Source of the DNA: Macrolepiota albuminosa
Lineage: Eukaryota; Basidiomycota; Agaricomycetes; Agaricales; Agaricaceae
Length of the DNA: 64,000 nt
Reading direction: 5' to 3'
Assembly (NCBI GenBank): GCA_027475525.1
Contig: JAMWFC010000055.1
Location: forward strand, 372,001-436,000
Part shown: positions 32,863 to 45,631 of the stretch, piece by piece
Layout of the letters: every line of letters starts with the position of its first letter
Position numbering within the stretch: position 1 is the first letter of the stretch
Made by a program: the position numbers and the translations under genes
The notes under the pieces: model-generated
Seen by the model: only the letters and a program-made list of their open reading frames with translations
What the model was told of the DNA's origin: nothing
Databases searched by the model: none

Positions 32863-34337
32863 AAGTTCACCTGAGTTTTAAAGAACTCAAGCACCTTGTA
32901 GTTGGTGATAGAACCACAGGAGCATGACACTAGCTTGAAATACCTTAGAGCATGTGATCTGACTAATTTTAGCGATATTTGACAGCCATGCATGGCAAAA
33001 AGCAGATCTGATCAATGATAGCACCAACAGCTAACAGAATAACAACTGACAGATGGCATCAATTACTGACAACAGCGCTTAGTAAGAAGACTGATGATTT
33101 ATCAAAAATGATGGACAGCTTGGCATTTGACCTTGGCATTTGACAGTGCTTAGCACCTCAATTTAGTGCCTGATGTCACTTAATATATTAGACAGACAAA
33201 GGGTTTGATGGATTAATAATTTAACATCACAATCTGCCACCTGGCACCGCTTAGCGTGTTAAATGGACAGTAGAGATCTGAAACTATTGGAGCTACCCTA
33301 TAAAATTTTTCAGTTCACCACATTTTGGCATTATTAGTTACTTGGCAATAGTGAACTTCTGATAGTATAAAAGTACTTACTGGCTTGTGCATACTCAGCA
33401 GAACAGAGTTTCTTGCCCCCACTCACTTTAATTTTCTTTATAGTCTAAATCTCATTTGTAGTTAGTAACGTTGAAGTAATCAGCAGTTGTAGATTATCAC
33501 TATCTAACGGAACCTTCATGTCTTGCATCTATAACAGGCATTAACGTTGCTTAGGAGTTACTAAGTTTATCATATTTTTGCCGCTCATCTTGCCATGCTC
33601 ACTTAGTGTTCCTTTTACAGGCGCTTTTTACCCTTAGTGCTTGACTCTTTCTATTTTTTATTATTTTACCAACGTGATATTTGGGACCTGCTGATAGGAC
33701 CCCATACAGGATCAGCGCATCAACGGCAGGCTATGGCAACATGGCACAGGCTCAGGATACCTTAGCGCACGCTAACTAACCGATTTTGGCAATATTTGAT
33801 GGCCACGCACAGCAAGAAGCAGATCCGATCAGTGATAGTGCTGACAGCAGACAGAATGACAACTGTCAGATGGCATCAGTCACTGATGACAGCGCTTAGG
33901 AAGAAGCCTGATGATCTACCAAAAACTGACGGACAGCTTGGCGTTTGACCTTGGCATCTGATATCGCTTAGCGCCTCGATTTGGCACCTGACATTGCTAA
34001 GCATTTTGGACAGACAGAAGGGTGATGGATTGATGGTTTAGCACTGCGATCTGCTGCCTGGTGTCGCTAAGGTTCTTGAATAGACGGTAGGGATCTGAAA
34101 CAGTTGGAGCTACCCCTATAAAATTTTCCAGTTTACCGCGCTTTGGCCATGGCTAGTCACTGGTGACGGTGAACTTCTTGTAGTATAAAAAGTACTTACT
34201 GACTTGTACATACCCATCGAACGATAGAACAGAGTTTCTCCTTACTTCAGTCTCCCCTACGCTCAGGACCTCATTTACGGTCGGCAATGTCGAGTTTATC
34301 GGCAGTTGCAGACTATTGCTAGCCTTTGACCTATTCA

Positions 34338-34491
34338 TGCCTTGCAGCTACGGCAGGCATTAACGACGCTTAGACTTTGCTAAGCTTACTGTGTTCTTGC
34401 CGCTGACATTGCCGTGCCTTGCAGCTACGGCAGGCATTAACGACGCTTAGACTTTGCTAAGCTTACTGTGTTCTTGCCGCTGACATTGCCG
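34338..34491. repeat. Exact 77-bp tandem duplication (4)
   Basis: 34338-34414 is repeated exactly at 34415-34491, inside the nested G1 LTR. Confidence 0.95.
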
Positions 34492-34582
34492 TGTGCACTT
34501 ACCGCTTCTTTCATAGGTGCTTTACCTTAGCGCTTTACGCTTGCTGACCCCCTTACCGACTCTACCTCATTTTTACAGGCGC

Positions 34583-34736
34583 GTTCTCTGGGACCTGCCT
34601 GGGACTCCTCACATCACTTATAGCACGCCCAACGCAAGCTTTTGGTACGGTAACACTATGTTCTCTGGGACCTGCCTGGGACTCCTCACATCACTTATAG
34701 CACGCCCAACGCAAGCTTTTGGTACGGTAACACTAT
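34583..34736. repeat. Exact 77-bp tandem duplication (5)
   Basis: 34583-34659 is repeated exactly at 34660-34736, in the same LTR less than 100 bp from duplication 4. Confidence 0.95.
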
Positions 34737-35937
34737 AGTTATATTTGTTACTGACCAAACTTTGGGCATCATCACTGCTCAGGACTCTTCAATACATTAA
34801 GTGTGCCCAACGCAAGCCTTTGGATTGGTAACAGTATTCTTACATTTATCACTAATCAAACTTTGGGCATCATCATTGGTAATGATATAGATGAGATATC
34901 CTATCAACTTATTCTCCCACTTAAGGAGAGCCTCAAGTATTGCTAGGATCTCTAGCTCATGGACAGCATAGTTTTGCTAAGCAGTTATAAACTTCTTTGA
35001 CAAAAACCCTGCTGGGCAGCATGTCTGCCAGCTGCTTCCCTGGCCATACATACATGGCCCCAATGCCTGTCTTTGATATGTTGCATATGAGCTAGATGGG
35101 CTCATCCCATCTGGAGTTAATTGGTTGAATGACCAGGGTATTTGTACAGATCCTTTGACCATCTTAAAATACTGATAGTGCAGTGATTACCAATTAAATA
35201 GTAACCTGTTCTGCGTCATAGCCATGAGTGGCCCTGTATAGGCAGTGACATTGAGCAGAAAGCTTAATATATAATTGACAAAGCCAATAAAGCATTGGAT
35301 GTCATTGTAATTTTGTGGCATGTGCCACTCCTGTATGCAATTGAGCTTGTTTTGATCTGGGCGAATACCCTGCTCATTGATGACATGCCCTAAGCAGTCT
35401 ACACTTTGAGTATAGAGCTCACACTTTTTCCATTTCAAGTACAGCTTGTATTTGCATAGTTGTTCAAACACGACTCTGAGATGCTGTTCATGCTTCTCAA
35501 TGGAATCAGAGTAGATGAATATGTCATCTAAGTAGACATGCATAAAGCATCCTATCACATTACTCAATATAGAGGTCATCAACCTCTGAAAGGTAGCTGA
35601 GACATTACAGTCCTCAATTTGCATAATATTGCTAGTAAACATGCCCATAATTGATGCAAACATGGTCTTGGGTATGTCTTCAGTGCAGATGTGCACCTGC
35701 TCATAAGCATCAGTGAGGTTGATTTTTGAGCGATACTATCTTTGCAAATCACCTTTTGATCTGGTAAAGGAGTTATGTCTTTTATAGTATTGTCATTGCA
35801 CTGGCACACATCCAGAGCAGTATGAAGGGTTCCATCCTTCTTTGGAATGCACAGTAAAAGTGCAGCTTGAGCAGTGGTACATGGTGACCACTATTGAGCA
35901 TTTAAATAGCAATTAGTTTTATCATGTTGATAGGCTT

Positions 35938-36430
35938 CTACTCAGGCTAAGCACATCAAGAGATATTATAGGCTACCAACCTTTGACATACTAGAGATTC
36001 TAGTAATCTTCTAGGACTCAGGATATCTCTGGCATTGGCACCTTGTTACAAACTTTACTTATTAGTCTTATCCAACATTTATCAGGCTTTCAGCACATAC
36101 TATTTGTCAACTTCAAGGATTTAAGAGGCTCAGGACTGATAGCACTAGCACAACAGTGGGAAGGTGACTCTGATCAAACCCTGATCAGTTCTGGAAGGGG
36201 TTAGCATTAAGTGCTGCCATTTGACAATGTACCTCAATCAGAAGTCTAAAGAATCAATGATGATGGCACAAGATATACTCAAACCTGACATTTTAACCTA
36301 TCAGAATTTGATACAATGTTTAGTGCCACTATTAGTGCTCATGGCATCTGTCAAAAATTTTCCAGCCATACTCTGGAGAAGCCTGGCCAATTGAAATCAT
36401 ACTAAAAAGTGAGCAGATGCATACATTTAA
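35938..36430 (+). repeat. G2 LTR, 3' truncated
   Basis: It begins TGATAGGCTTCTACTC and follows the G2 LTR for about 490 bp. It stops at the Copia solo LTR, after which G2 sequence does not resume. CG-poor, old copy. Confidence 0.8.
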
Positions 36431-36679
36431 TGTTGAAATTGCCTTGTTACATGCATTCCACTATCTATTATGTTCATTATTCTACTCCAGGTTCATTCTA
36501 TTACATGTATATAGTTTTCAGCAGTATATAAACTGTAGATAGATCACCTAAAGTCCTCACTCTTTCTGGCTTTAGACTTCAGGTTAGTAGTACTTTACTT
36601 TGCTCAATACACTCTTTCTGACTTTGGACTTCAGCTTTAGTGACAGTTTCTGTCACCTGTGCTTTGCCTGTCTTCAGCA
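36431..36679 (+). repeat. Solo Copia LTR (diverged)
   Basis: TGTTGAAATTGCC...CTTCAGCA, 249 bp, with a short CACATG array. No target duplication: the flanks are TTTAA and AGAGG. This agrees with the lost right half of the G2 LTR and points to a deletion. Confidence 0.85.
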
Positions 36680-37640
36680 AGAGGTGATGAAATACATCAT
36701 CCAGGCATGATTAGAGCGATATGCTTCAGCTCATATAGTAGCACTTGGGTAGCAAGGGCACAAAATGCATATTGTATTCAGTACTAAATATACTGATTTG
36801 ATAGTGAGAGTTCTCTCTTTGGAATTTCAGATGTATTTGCAGCATAAGGCTGCAATTGAGAGTATCAACCCTCTAGAGCCACATATCTGAGGAATACTCA
36901 GCACATCATAATCAAGACATCAGAGTTGAGCTAGTGGAGGCACTAGCATGGGCACAGAAAGTATCTAAGGCAAACCCAGTGAATACATCATATTTCAGCA
37001 GGATAAGGGTGGCATGAAGAGCCTCCATGCATAATCAGGACTTTAAAACAAATACTTCAAGTCTGGATGAACAAGCCAGTATGGCTTTTAGAGTGAAGAG
37101 TGAGGCATTTATAATGCCACACATGCCAATAGCAGAAACATTCAGCGACCAAGTTGCATATCAATGAATGTGCAATGGTAATTTCAGGACTAAGAGACAA
37201 TCTTTTATTGACAATTAGAGCATTGTATTTAAGGGCATTAAGCCTATTGACAAGATGCATCATTGATTTGTGATTCAGGGCCAGGAGAATCAATTTTCTC
37301 CAAAACCAGGGCAGCGTGCCAATCATAATTGAGGAGATTTCCTTGATCAAGATGGTGCTATGAGATGTGATGTCTCTGGTAGATGCCAAGATGAGCACTC
37401 TAGATTGACTCTCCAAGAAGAAGGCAACTATGTCCTTAGTCACAGAGGCTCAGGATGTCTGCCACAGAGTAGATAAGAGAAATCACTTTTCCAAGCCACT
37501 AATCTAGCGACAAGATCTCTGGGCCAGCGGAAGGCCATATATATGCATTGTAAAGCTATGCATAACCACCTTTATTAAGTAGTTAATGATGTCTTGAAAG
37601 TAACTTTACAGTTACCAGATGTGGTGATGCTGCATAAGGC
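36680..37640. other. Unassigned repeat-like sequence
   Basis: No confident domain. A 128-codon minus-strand frame at 37057-37443 exists, but its composition looks non-coding. The plus strand shows broken helical segments (around 37140-37330). Since Gypsy E gag begins right after, this may be its 5' leader/gag N-terminus or an older insert. Confidence 0.35.
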
Positions 37641-38305
37641 AGACAGTAGGTATATTTGAGCTTACTCAGGTGAGTTCAAGTTCAGTGACTTAGAGGACTG
37701 GGCAATGGACATGTGCACTCATCTTGCCATGTGTTTATACAGCAGAAATCATATGAAACAAGAACAAATTTTTGTTTTGCCCAAGTTCCTGGTCAGAGAG
37801 GCTATGAGTTGGTTTCAACAAGCAGTATTGCACATCAACCAGGTCTAGTATAACTGGACATTTAAAGAAGTCCTCACAGGACTGTACAATCAATTTGTAC
37901 ACTCAACATTGCAGGATGCAAAGCAGGACTTCCAGTCTGCAAAGTACACCAAGAAGCTAGGTATGCAAGGATTCTATGATACCCTTAATGACTATGCTCA
38001 GAACATGGCAGTATACTCAGATGAGTACACTATGCTTGAAATGTTCTTAGATGATATTCCAGTGGACATGCACTGCTATCTGATTTGTGAGGATAGGCTG
38101 TCCTCAGAGGTCAATGATGTTGAGGAGTTTGTAGCATATGCTATAAGGTATGAGCAGTCTCTTAAGACTGCTAACCACTACAAGCATCATAGTAGCTATA
38201 AGGGAGAAAGCAAGCAACCTATGCCTGCTATGACATTTCTATGAGGTCAGCACATAAAGACCTTCCTGGCCAGCTGACATGGACTACAACTACAGCACAT
38301 TGATA
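37641..38305 (+). pseudogene. Gypsy E gag core
   Basis: Broken frame from about 37665, open at 37909-38244. It has the motif order L-E-D-W-A-M-D (about 37690), F-K-E-V-L-T-G-L-Y-N (about 37860), Q-G-F-Y-D-T-L (37965) and Y-A-I-R-Y-E-Q-S (38138). The same order is found in the gag of Gypsy B (53301-52507). A G2 LTR interrupts it at 38306 and it resumes at 40438. Confidence 0.85.
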
Positions 38306-39226
38306 TGATAGGCTTCTATTCAGACTAAGCGCATCAAGGGACATTATAGGTTGGCTGACACTTGACATATGGGAGACTCTAGCGACCAGATTGGATACAG
38401 AACAGCTCTAGCTTGGGCGCTTTATTGCAGGTCTTATCTATTTACCTTAATCACTATTTATTAGCTCTTCAGCACCCTCTATTCATAACTTCAAGGATTT
38501 GATAGACTTGGGACATATAGCGCTAGCATAACAATGGGAAGTGGACTCTGATCAAACCCTGATCACTTTCAGAAGGGGTCAGCATTAGACGCTGCCATTT
38601 GATGAGGCACCTCAATCAGAAGTCTAAAAGAATCAATGATGATGGCACAGGACAGGATATACTCAAACACGACATCTGGACCTGTCAGGAATTGATACAA
38701 TGCATAGCACTGATATTAGCACTCATAGCATCTGTCGAGGATTTTCTGACCATATCCTGGAGTAGCTTGGCCAATCGAAATTATATTAAGAGTAAGCAGA
38801 CCCATATAATTTTAAGTCAATTTAGAGTCACCGTAGGTTATAATGCTGTTGGTCACCATCATCTATGTGCTACAGGTTGCTATTGACAGGTCACTGTTAG
38901 AGGGAACTATGAGGAGAGGTGCTAAGTGGTAGCACCACAAATAAACTTATCTTGGAAAACACAGTAGTGCATAGTATAAAAGATAGCTACTTCATATGTA
39001 CATGACAAGAAATCGTAACCTCTCAAGTACTCAGTTACACTTAGTATTCAAATTGTGCTAGCTCTGCCTGACTTCATCTCTAAAGTTGGGTGCTAGCCTT
39101 GTCTATTTCGGCTATGTCATTTACAGTGCCACCTACAGGCACATTTTGCTGCACTATTTATTTTCTTCTCTATATCCTTGCCTAAACTATGGCACTTGCA
39201 GTTTTGCTAGGTAGCATCTGAAGCGC

Positions 39227-40289
39227 TGATGACGCCCAAATCAAGCTGGGATGCTGTGTGGACTATCACTAGTGCAGCTACTTAGCCGACATAGCTTTGG
39301 GCGTGCTAAGTGTGTGTGAGAGTCCTGGACAGGTCCCAGAGAACACACGGTAGGCAAGAGGTTGGTGGCAAGGAAAGTGGATGATTGGAGGCACTTGTGT
39401 AAGGCTCCAAAATGTGGCTACAGGGCACTAAAAGTCACTAAGGGGGAGTGCTAAGAGCGTGGGAAAGTTGCTAAGAAAGGCACTAAGAGGTGCAGGAAAG
39501 GGTTGCTAAGAGGCGCTAAGTGTTAGCACCTAGAACGTGATAATAAAAGGATGAGATTGCTTAGCGGATCTAAGCACAAAAGCCAAGCCGTAGTTGCAAG
39601 GCGCTAGAGAGAGAGAGATATAGAAAACTAGAGCAGAGTCCCCTTGCTTGACACGGTCAACAAGAGGTAGTCTGTTGCGTATGGAGACATATATATATAG
39701 AAAACTAGAGCAGAGTCCCCTTGCTTGACACGGTCAACAAGAGGTAGTCTGTTGCGTATGGAGACTAAAATGTTGGGATACGATCCCTACTGCCAAATTG
39801 ATTCCCTGTACTACTAACAAAAAGTAGGTATTTATAGTAAAGAAAGTTAGCCGACACTAAGAGGTTAAGCGCCGCTAGAGGGTGGTGAACTGATAAAAAT
39901 GTAAGTAAATGCGGTGAATTGAATTGTATAGTAAAAAGGTCCATAATGATGCTGTCATGGAAATACTTCATCATTTCCCTTTGTAAGCGCTGCCACTGGC
40001 TAAGAGCATTATGCCAGATTGACTGATGCCAAGTGTCTGTGTAAATGTGTAGCCTCGGAGTGCAAGTGGCAAGGTGCGGCGAGGTGTCAATAGTGGTGTG
40101 AAGAATAAGTGGTGCCATAAAAAGTGGTCTGAGAGTAATTGGAGTCTGTAGCTGCGAGTTATTAGTGTAAAAATATGAGAAAAATAGCGCTGGAAGCGCT
40201 AGAGCATGGCGCTTCTGGTGGTACTAGTGGGCCAATGTGAGGTGCAGGTATTGGTGCTATCTGTAGCCAGCCACGATGCAGGCTCATCA
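39227..40289 (-). repeat. Solo LTR of a third family, G3
   Basis: TGATGACGCCCAAATC...GGCTCATCA, 1063 bp, with perfect 4-bp duplication GCGC (39223-39226 and 40290-40293). The first ~14 bases equal the G1 end, but most of the interior differs. It contains a 77-bp-period duplication. Confidence 0.85.
39618..39765. repeat. 77-bp-period tandem duplication (6)
   Basis: 39618-39688 recurs at 39695-39765, a shift of exactly 77. The six bases between the copies (an AT run) differ from the sequence before the first copy (a GA run), so the match is 71 rather than 77 bases. Confidence 0.88.
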
Positions 40290-40437
40290 GCGCTATTATC
40301 TAGCGCATCATTCTATTACATTTGCTCAAGCACACTGGGACTCTGTCAGGACTCCTCACAACTATGCATGCCAGGTGCTGGAGATGGCATTGTACTGCAT
40401 ATATGTCTAGCGCATCCAACCACAGTTGGCGTCATCA

Positions 40438-41041
40438 ATGTGGTTTATAGTATGCCAAGCTTCAGCTGGAAATTGAAAATGCAGCCACCACAACCAGAGC
40501 AGGCTCCAAAAGGAGAATGGTCTAATCTCAGGCCAGAATTCAAGCTGGCCAACCCATCTGGTCAAATGGGAATATGTTTCACATGTGGCCAACCAGGCTA
40601 CTATGCTATCAGCTGCCCTACATAGGCAGAAGCTCAGAAGAAGGTGTCTACACCCCAAGCCCACATATGTGCTGCACATACTGTAGCAGCAAGTGGGAGT
40701 GACAGAGATATATCTGCTGATTCTGAGGCTGAACAGCCCATTGACAACCAGGAGCCTCCAGAAGAGGCATTGGGTGCAGAACCTAAGAGTGTGGTTATGG
40801 AGAGGGAGGAGTATGTCACAGTGGACGTATTTGATGATGCCTTCAAAAACAAGTACTACAGTTGTGACAGCAACTCTGAGTGCCTGGTGGCAATGACAAA
40901 TTGGCTATTTTCAAACGACTGTGATAAAAATAACATTGTGCAAATGAAGAATATTACTCTTTATCAATTAGAAAGCATGTTATAGTGCCTTACATTGAAA
41001 TGCACAGACAAGGAGTGTCTGGTCTTATATATAGACATAAA
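40438..41041 (+). pseudogene. Gypsy E gag C-terminus with altered knuckle
   Basis: The frame continues after the G2 LTR. At about 40576-40617 the knuckle reads C-F-T-C-G-Q-P-G-Y-Y-A-I-S-C, with Tyr where the zinc-binding His should be (CAC to TAC). An acidic linker follows (E-A-E-Q-P-I-D-N-Q-E-P-P) and then a Y-Y-x-C-D-S segment, ending in a stop at 40983-40985. The Copia 2 LTR cuts the element at 41042, so protease and pol are lost. Confidence 0.82.
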
Positions 41042-41354
41042 TGTCAAAGACAGACAAAGCACAGGAGACAGAAACTGTCACTAAAGCTGAAGTCCAAAGT
41101 CAGAAAGAGTGATATTGAGCAAAGTAAAGTGCTACTAACCTGAAGTTCAAAGTCAGAAAGAATGAGGACTTCAAGTAAACTATCTACAGTTTATATATTG
41201 CTGGAAAACTATATATATGTGAATAAAGAATAATCACATGTAGATACATGTGATAGAATATAATCACATGAAAGATATATGTGATAGAATGAACTTGGAG
41301 TAGAATGATAATCATAATGGATAGTGGAATACATGTAACAAGGCAATTTCAACA
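41042..41354 (-). repeat. 3' LTR of Copia 2
   Basis: TGTCAAAGACAG...TTTCAACA on the plus strand, 313 bp, with two array units. Confidence 0.92.
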
Positions 41355-41399
41355 GTTCCCCCTGATCTAGTGTATCTCCAAGTTTGAACAATTAATAAA

Positions 41400-44300
41400 T
41401 TTCCATTTCTTGTCTGCAAAATTGCACCTTAGGCAGAGCAAGTGGTTTTGTAACAAGATCTGCAACTTGTTCTGTTTCAGGAATGTGACAAGGCAAAAGT
41501 TTCTGTCATTCAACTGCTTCTTTAAGCCAGTAAAAACAAAGATCAAGATGCTTCATTTTTCCATAGTGCTCTGGATTTTTAGTCACATTGATGGCAGATT
41601 GATTGTCAATCAGCATAGGAGATGGAGCAGTAGCAGAATATCTCATTTCATGCAGAATATTTTGCATCCAGAAGATCTCTTTGCCAGCTTCTACAGCAGC
41701 AATGTATTCTACTTCAGTTGTAGACAATGTGACAACTGATTGAAGCTTGCTGCTCCATCCAATGGCTCCACCACCAATTGTAGTCAAATATCTACCAGTA
41801 GAGTGTCCAGTGTCAGAGCAATCTCCATGTGAAGAGTTACATACAAAATGTAGTAAAAGGTTGGATGCCAGTGTCAGCATTGTAGTGAAGCTTGTAGTTC
41901 ATGGTGCCTTTGCAATAGCGCAGTAAGTGCTTAACAGCTGCCCAATGCTTAGATCCTGGAGAAGAATTAAAGCATTCCAAGCATGATACTGCATATGCAA
42001 TATCTGGTCTTGTCATAGTAGCCAAATACTGCAATGAACCAACTGCATTCAAATAGGATACATTCTGTATTTCCTCTACTTCTGCTTCACTTTGAAGTGC
42101 CATAGCTCTGGATAGCTTGAGACCAGATGACATTGGGTTGGATACAGGGTTGCAATCACTCATTTTATAGCACTCCAACATGTCAACAATGTATTGATGT
42201 TGTGAGAGTGAAATAGAGCGCTTTGAGCAGTCTCTGTGTATCTGAACACCTAGGAGGAAGTGGGAAGGGCCCAAATCACAGATTTTGAAGTGCTTTTGAA
42301 GGTTCAAGTCTTTTAAAGCCCATTGATGATAGTGTTGCATGTAGCTTCTTGTTCCACTGTCTGCCTGCTTGCTTCAAGCTATAAAGTGACTTTTTAAGCT
42401 TGAGCACATTTTTTCTATTCTGAAACTCTTCTGGTTGAAGCATATAGATATCCTTCTCTAAATCACCATTGGGAAAGGCAGAAGTGACATCTACAGAGTG
42501 CAATTCCAATGTTTTCAATGCCAGCAATAGCAAGGATAAGGCACAGAGAGGCAAGACAAAATGTTGGTGCAAAAACTTCATTGTAGTCAATGCCAGGGTG
42601 TTGTGCATAACCCTTTGCAAGAAGTCTAGCTTTAAACCTCTCAATAGAGCCATTTGCATTGTGCTTAATGCAAAATACCCATCCACTATCAATAGCTTTC
42701 TTGCCTTCAGGCAAGTCACACTCCTCCCAAGTTCCATTAGCAACCAATGAAATATATTCATCAACTGCTGCCTGATACCACTTGTCAGCATCCTCAGATT
42801 TTATAGCTTGTTTGAATGTTCTAGAATCTGAAGAGCTAGCCATTCTAGCAAACTGAACATCTTCAAAACCAGGATCAAGTGGTTCTGGCTCTGGTTCTTC
42901 TTGTTCAAGATCAGACCCCAATTCCAATTCACCTTGCACTTGCTCCTCTTCATCAGAACTGTCTTGGACAGGTTCTTGATGTTGCACCACCACCAGTCTC
43001 TGGGAGGCTGTACATTGCACTTAGAGCATCTTAAGGCAAGTGGAGGTGATGGAGGAGCAGGTGGTTGTGCAGGTGGTTGTGCTGAATGATGTCTGAGTCA
43101 ATTTGGACATGGTCTGAGTGCTGGAGCAGCTGGCTGAGGGCTTAATTGTGGTCTTAGAGCTGGTGGAGGTGTTATAGGGTGTAATGGAGGTGGTGGAGGT
43201 AGTGGAGGTGTAGGAGGTATTACTGGCACTTGGAAAAGCAATGGTTCACTCCCCTCATTTTCAAGAGCAGGTAACTCAGTCACTGCACTTCTAGTTGGAA
43301 TATTGAGATCTACAGGTAGTAGAGGAGGTGTAGGAGGTATCACTGGCCTAGTTAAGTGCAAACCAGGGAAGGAGCGCTCATTAAACTCTGCTCTCTCAGA
43401 AATTACAGTTTTTTTTTGGTTTCAGGATTGTAAAACAACCATCCTTTATAACCAGGAGGATATTCAATAAAGATGCATTTTTCCATGTGAGAGTGCAGAG
43501 ATTTGCGCTTATCCCTTTGTATATAAACATATGCTCTACATCCCCAAACTCTGAGATGAGAAACATCTGGTTTGTGCTTGTGCCACCTCTTATAAGGAGT
43601 AGCTGGCTGTGATGCTGTTGGAATGCGATTCAGAATGTGAATCCGAGCATATAGACAGTGTGCTCAGAATGAGGCTGGTAAGCCTGACTCATTGAGCATG
43701 GCAGTGATGTCTTCTGACAAAGTTCTGTTTGCTCTTTCAGCAACACCATTCTGCTGAGGCCTATTTCAAGTTGTATGCCTCCTTATAATTCCACAAGCAT
43801 CAGTGTATGCAACAAACTCCTTTGACATGTACTCTCCACTCTTGTCATCTTGCATAGCCTTGATTTTGGCATCTAGAGCATTCTCAGCATAAGCTTTGAA
43901 TGTCTTGAAGGCATTGAATGCATCACTGTTCTTTTTTATAGCCATGGCAGCTTTGAAGCTAGTGCAATCATCAATGAATGTAATCCAATAGTGATAGCCT
44001 CCAATTGCAGCAACTGGAAGAGGGCCATGGATATTAGTATGAATTAATTCTAATGGCTTTAATACACTGCTATTAGAAGAAGGAAAAGAGTTGGAATGCA
44101 TTTTGCCAGCCAAACAAGGTTCACAGATGGGATTAGGCTTTGCAGCAGAATTCAAGTTCAAACCAACTACCAACTTGTTATTGATCATCCTTTGACATTT
44201 GCATAGTTGTGATGAGCAAATCTGTGATGCCATAAGTTCAAATCAAGTGGTAATGTGCTGGTGAGATGAGCAGATTCTGAAACTAGTGCTGTACAACCAT

Positions 44301-45631
44301 CCAAATGAGCAGAGTTGTTGGATTTGATTGTAGCACTAAATAACTCTTTTCCATTCAAACTAGTGCTGTACAACCATCCAAATGAGCAGAGTTGTTGGAT
44401 TTGATTGTAGCACTAAATAACTCTTTTCCATTCAGCCAGAAATGCATGGCCTTTTTGTCAATGTGAATGTTATAGCCTTTGTTTCTGGTCAAATATATAC
44501 AAGATAAGAGATTATTTTGAAGCTGTGGAACATGCAAAACTCCAAGGATTGGACCTTCTTCCCATTTACAACTGGATGGAATATAACTGTTTCAATTCCA
44601 GCTGAATAAATAATGTTGTTGTCAGCTAACCTGATTGGAGTATGACAGGGCTTGTAATTGTGGACCCAATTTTGATGTGGAGTCATGTGGCAAGTGGCTC
44701 CTGAGTCTACAATCCAATCAAAGTCAGCTTCAGGCTGAATGGGAAGTAATGGATCTGAACAATCCAATAAATGAGTACTTGCATTTCCAGCAAATTCTGC
44801 ATCATCCTTTTTTGACTTGTCATCATTGGAGGCTGTATTAGCTTGCTCCTGATGCTTTTTGTCTTTTCCTGTGTGAGATTTAGTCTGCTGCTTGGCTTGT
44901 TGCTGAGCTGCTTTGTATTTGAAGCAATTAACCTGTATATGACCTTGCAAACTGCAAAAATCACAAGTAGCTTTGGCCAATGCAATATTTATAGCAATTG
45001 CAGCTGCAGCAGACTCATCAGCACGATGACAACATTGTGTTTCCTCTGTAACAAAGGCCTGGTGAATCTTGGCCTTGTCCAAGTCATCTTTAAGAAGAAG
45101 AGTTGATACAAATGCTGAGAAATCCTCAGGAAGTGCTCTAATTAATGCCATAGATGACAATTCATTGTCTAGTTTAGCAATATCAAAGTCTTTAGGGTAC
45201 AAATCCTGGATTCTCTTCATTGCAGTCTCAACTCTATTGATAAGAGTCTGCAGATTCTCATCCTCTTTTTTTTTGACAGAAAATAAGTCACCATAGGCAT
45301 TAAAGTGAGTGCCTGGGCACTGCTGCATGTGTATCTGCTTTAGTGCATCCCACATCTTGTCTGGTTGATCTTTGTGATCATTGAGATGGATTCTTTGATT
45401 ATCTTCTACCATCAAGTAAATCAGACCAGATGCAACATTAGCCTCCTTTTGCCATTCTCTGTATTTCCTCTTCTCTTCTGGTGTAGGTTTGTCAGAGAGT
45501 TCAGGAGCCAAAGAAGGCATGGAAATAGGCATCCAAGCATTCTGAGAGCGAAGATAGGCCTCTATTTCCCCAACCTAAGAGTTATAGTTGTGGAAATTGA
45601 GTTTGTTAAAGGCTGGTATAGAAGTAGGCAT
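41400..45631 (-). pseudogene. Copia 2 gag-pol (frameshifted)
   Basis: Translation from ATG 45631 is interrupted at W-to-stop (about 45575) and opens again from 45532 to 44489 (gag, knuckle C-D-F-C...H...C, protease V-D-S-G-A). The remaining pieces are 44537-44355, 44373-44185 (pre-integrase zinc site), 44233-43766 (integrase, with T-N-I-H-G-P where Copia 1 has T-D-V-H-G-P, so the first catalytic Asp is lost), 43361-43098 (Pro-rich linker), 43020-42463 and 42791-42276 (RT), and 42340-41837 plus 41880-41506 (RNase H). The RT Y-I-D-D segment is missing between 42300 and 42276, an internal deletion. The break at 44281-44434 is a 77-bp duplication, and deleting one copy rejoins the frame. Confidence 0.9.
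44281..44434. repeat. Exact 77-bp tandem duplication (7)
   Basis: 44281-44357 is repeated exactly at 44358-44434 in the coding region of Copia 2, upstream of the integrase. Confidence 0.95.

Larger units (their letters stand above)
33692..34774 (+). repeat. G1 LTR (younger), nested in the old G1 LTR
   Basis: TGATAGGACCCC...GGGCATCATCA with 4-bp duplication CTGC at 33688-33691 and 34775-34778. It is 1083 bp as written, and 929 bp after subtracting two 77-bp duplications, which is close to the 936 bp of the G1 element LTRs. Confidence 0.92.
32906..34875 (+). repeat. G1 LTR (old) interrupted by a younger G1 LTR
   Basis: 32906-33691 plus 34779-34875 form one diverged G1 LTR (TGATAGAACC...GGGCATCATCA). 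The 4-bp duplication TTGG is at 32902-32905 and 34876-34879, in the RNase H of Gypsy D. Confidence 0.88.
32863..35937 (-). pseudogene. Gypsy D pol remnant (RT and RNase H), split by LTRs
   Basis: 32863-32905 and 34880-35937 form one minus-strand segment. The RT stretch 35696-35187 is still open for 169 codons and has Y-L-D-D at 35526-35537, the D-C-N-x-S-A-T-F-Q block and the Y-N-D-I-Q block. RNase H continues through 34880 and, beyond the inserted LTR, to 32863. It is closely related to Gypsy A and B. Gag, integrase and chromodomain are not present here. A 5' piece of RT (35700-35880) has stops. Confidence 0.85.
38306..40437 (+). repeat. G2 LTR interrupted by a G3 LTR
   Basis: 38306-39226 plus 40294-40437 give about 1065 bp, the length of the G2 LTR at 49827. 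It ends ACAGTTGGCGTCATCA. The target duplication in Gypsy E gag is not clear (GATA on the left, ATGT on the right). Confidence 0.85.

Noticed and set aside
34338..34736. Real minisatellites or regulatory repeats in the G1 LTR
   Set aside because: The two duplications have exactly the same period as those in unrelated coding sequence, and the other G1 LTRs lack them. An assembly explanation is simpler.
37057..37443. 128-codon minus-strand ORF as a gene
   Set aside because: It has no domain, no neighbours on that strand and repeat-like composition. It lies just upstream of a plus-strand gag and is probably a chance frame.
36680..37640. Aspartic protease or integrase assignment for this block
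   Set aside because: Some plus-strand segments look helical, but no D-S/T-G or zinc motif could be placed, so it is left unassigned.
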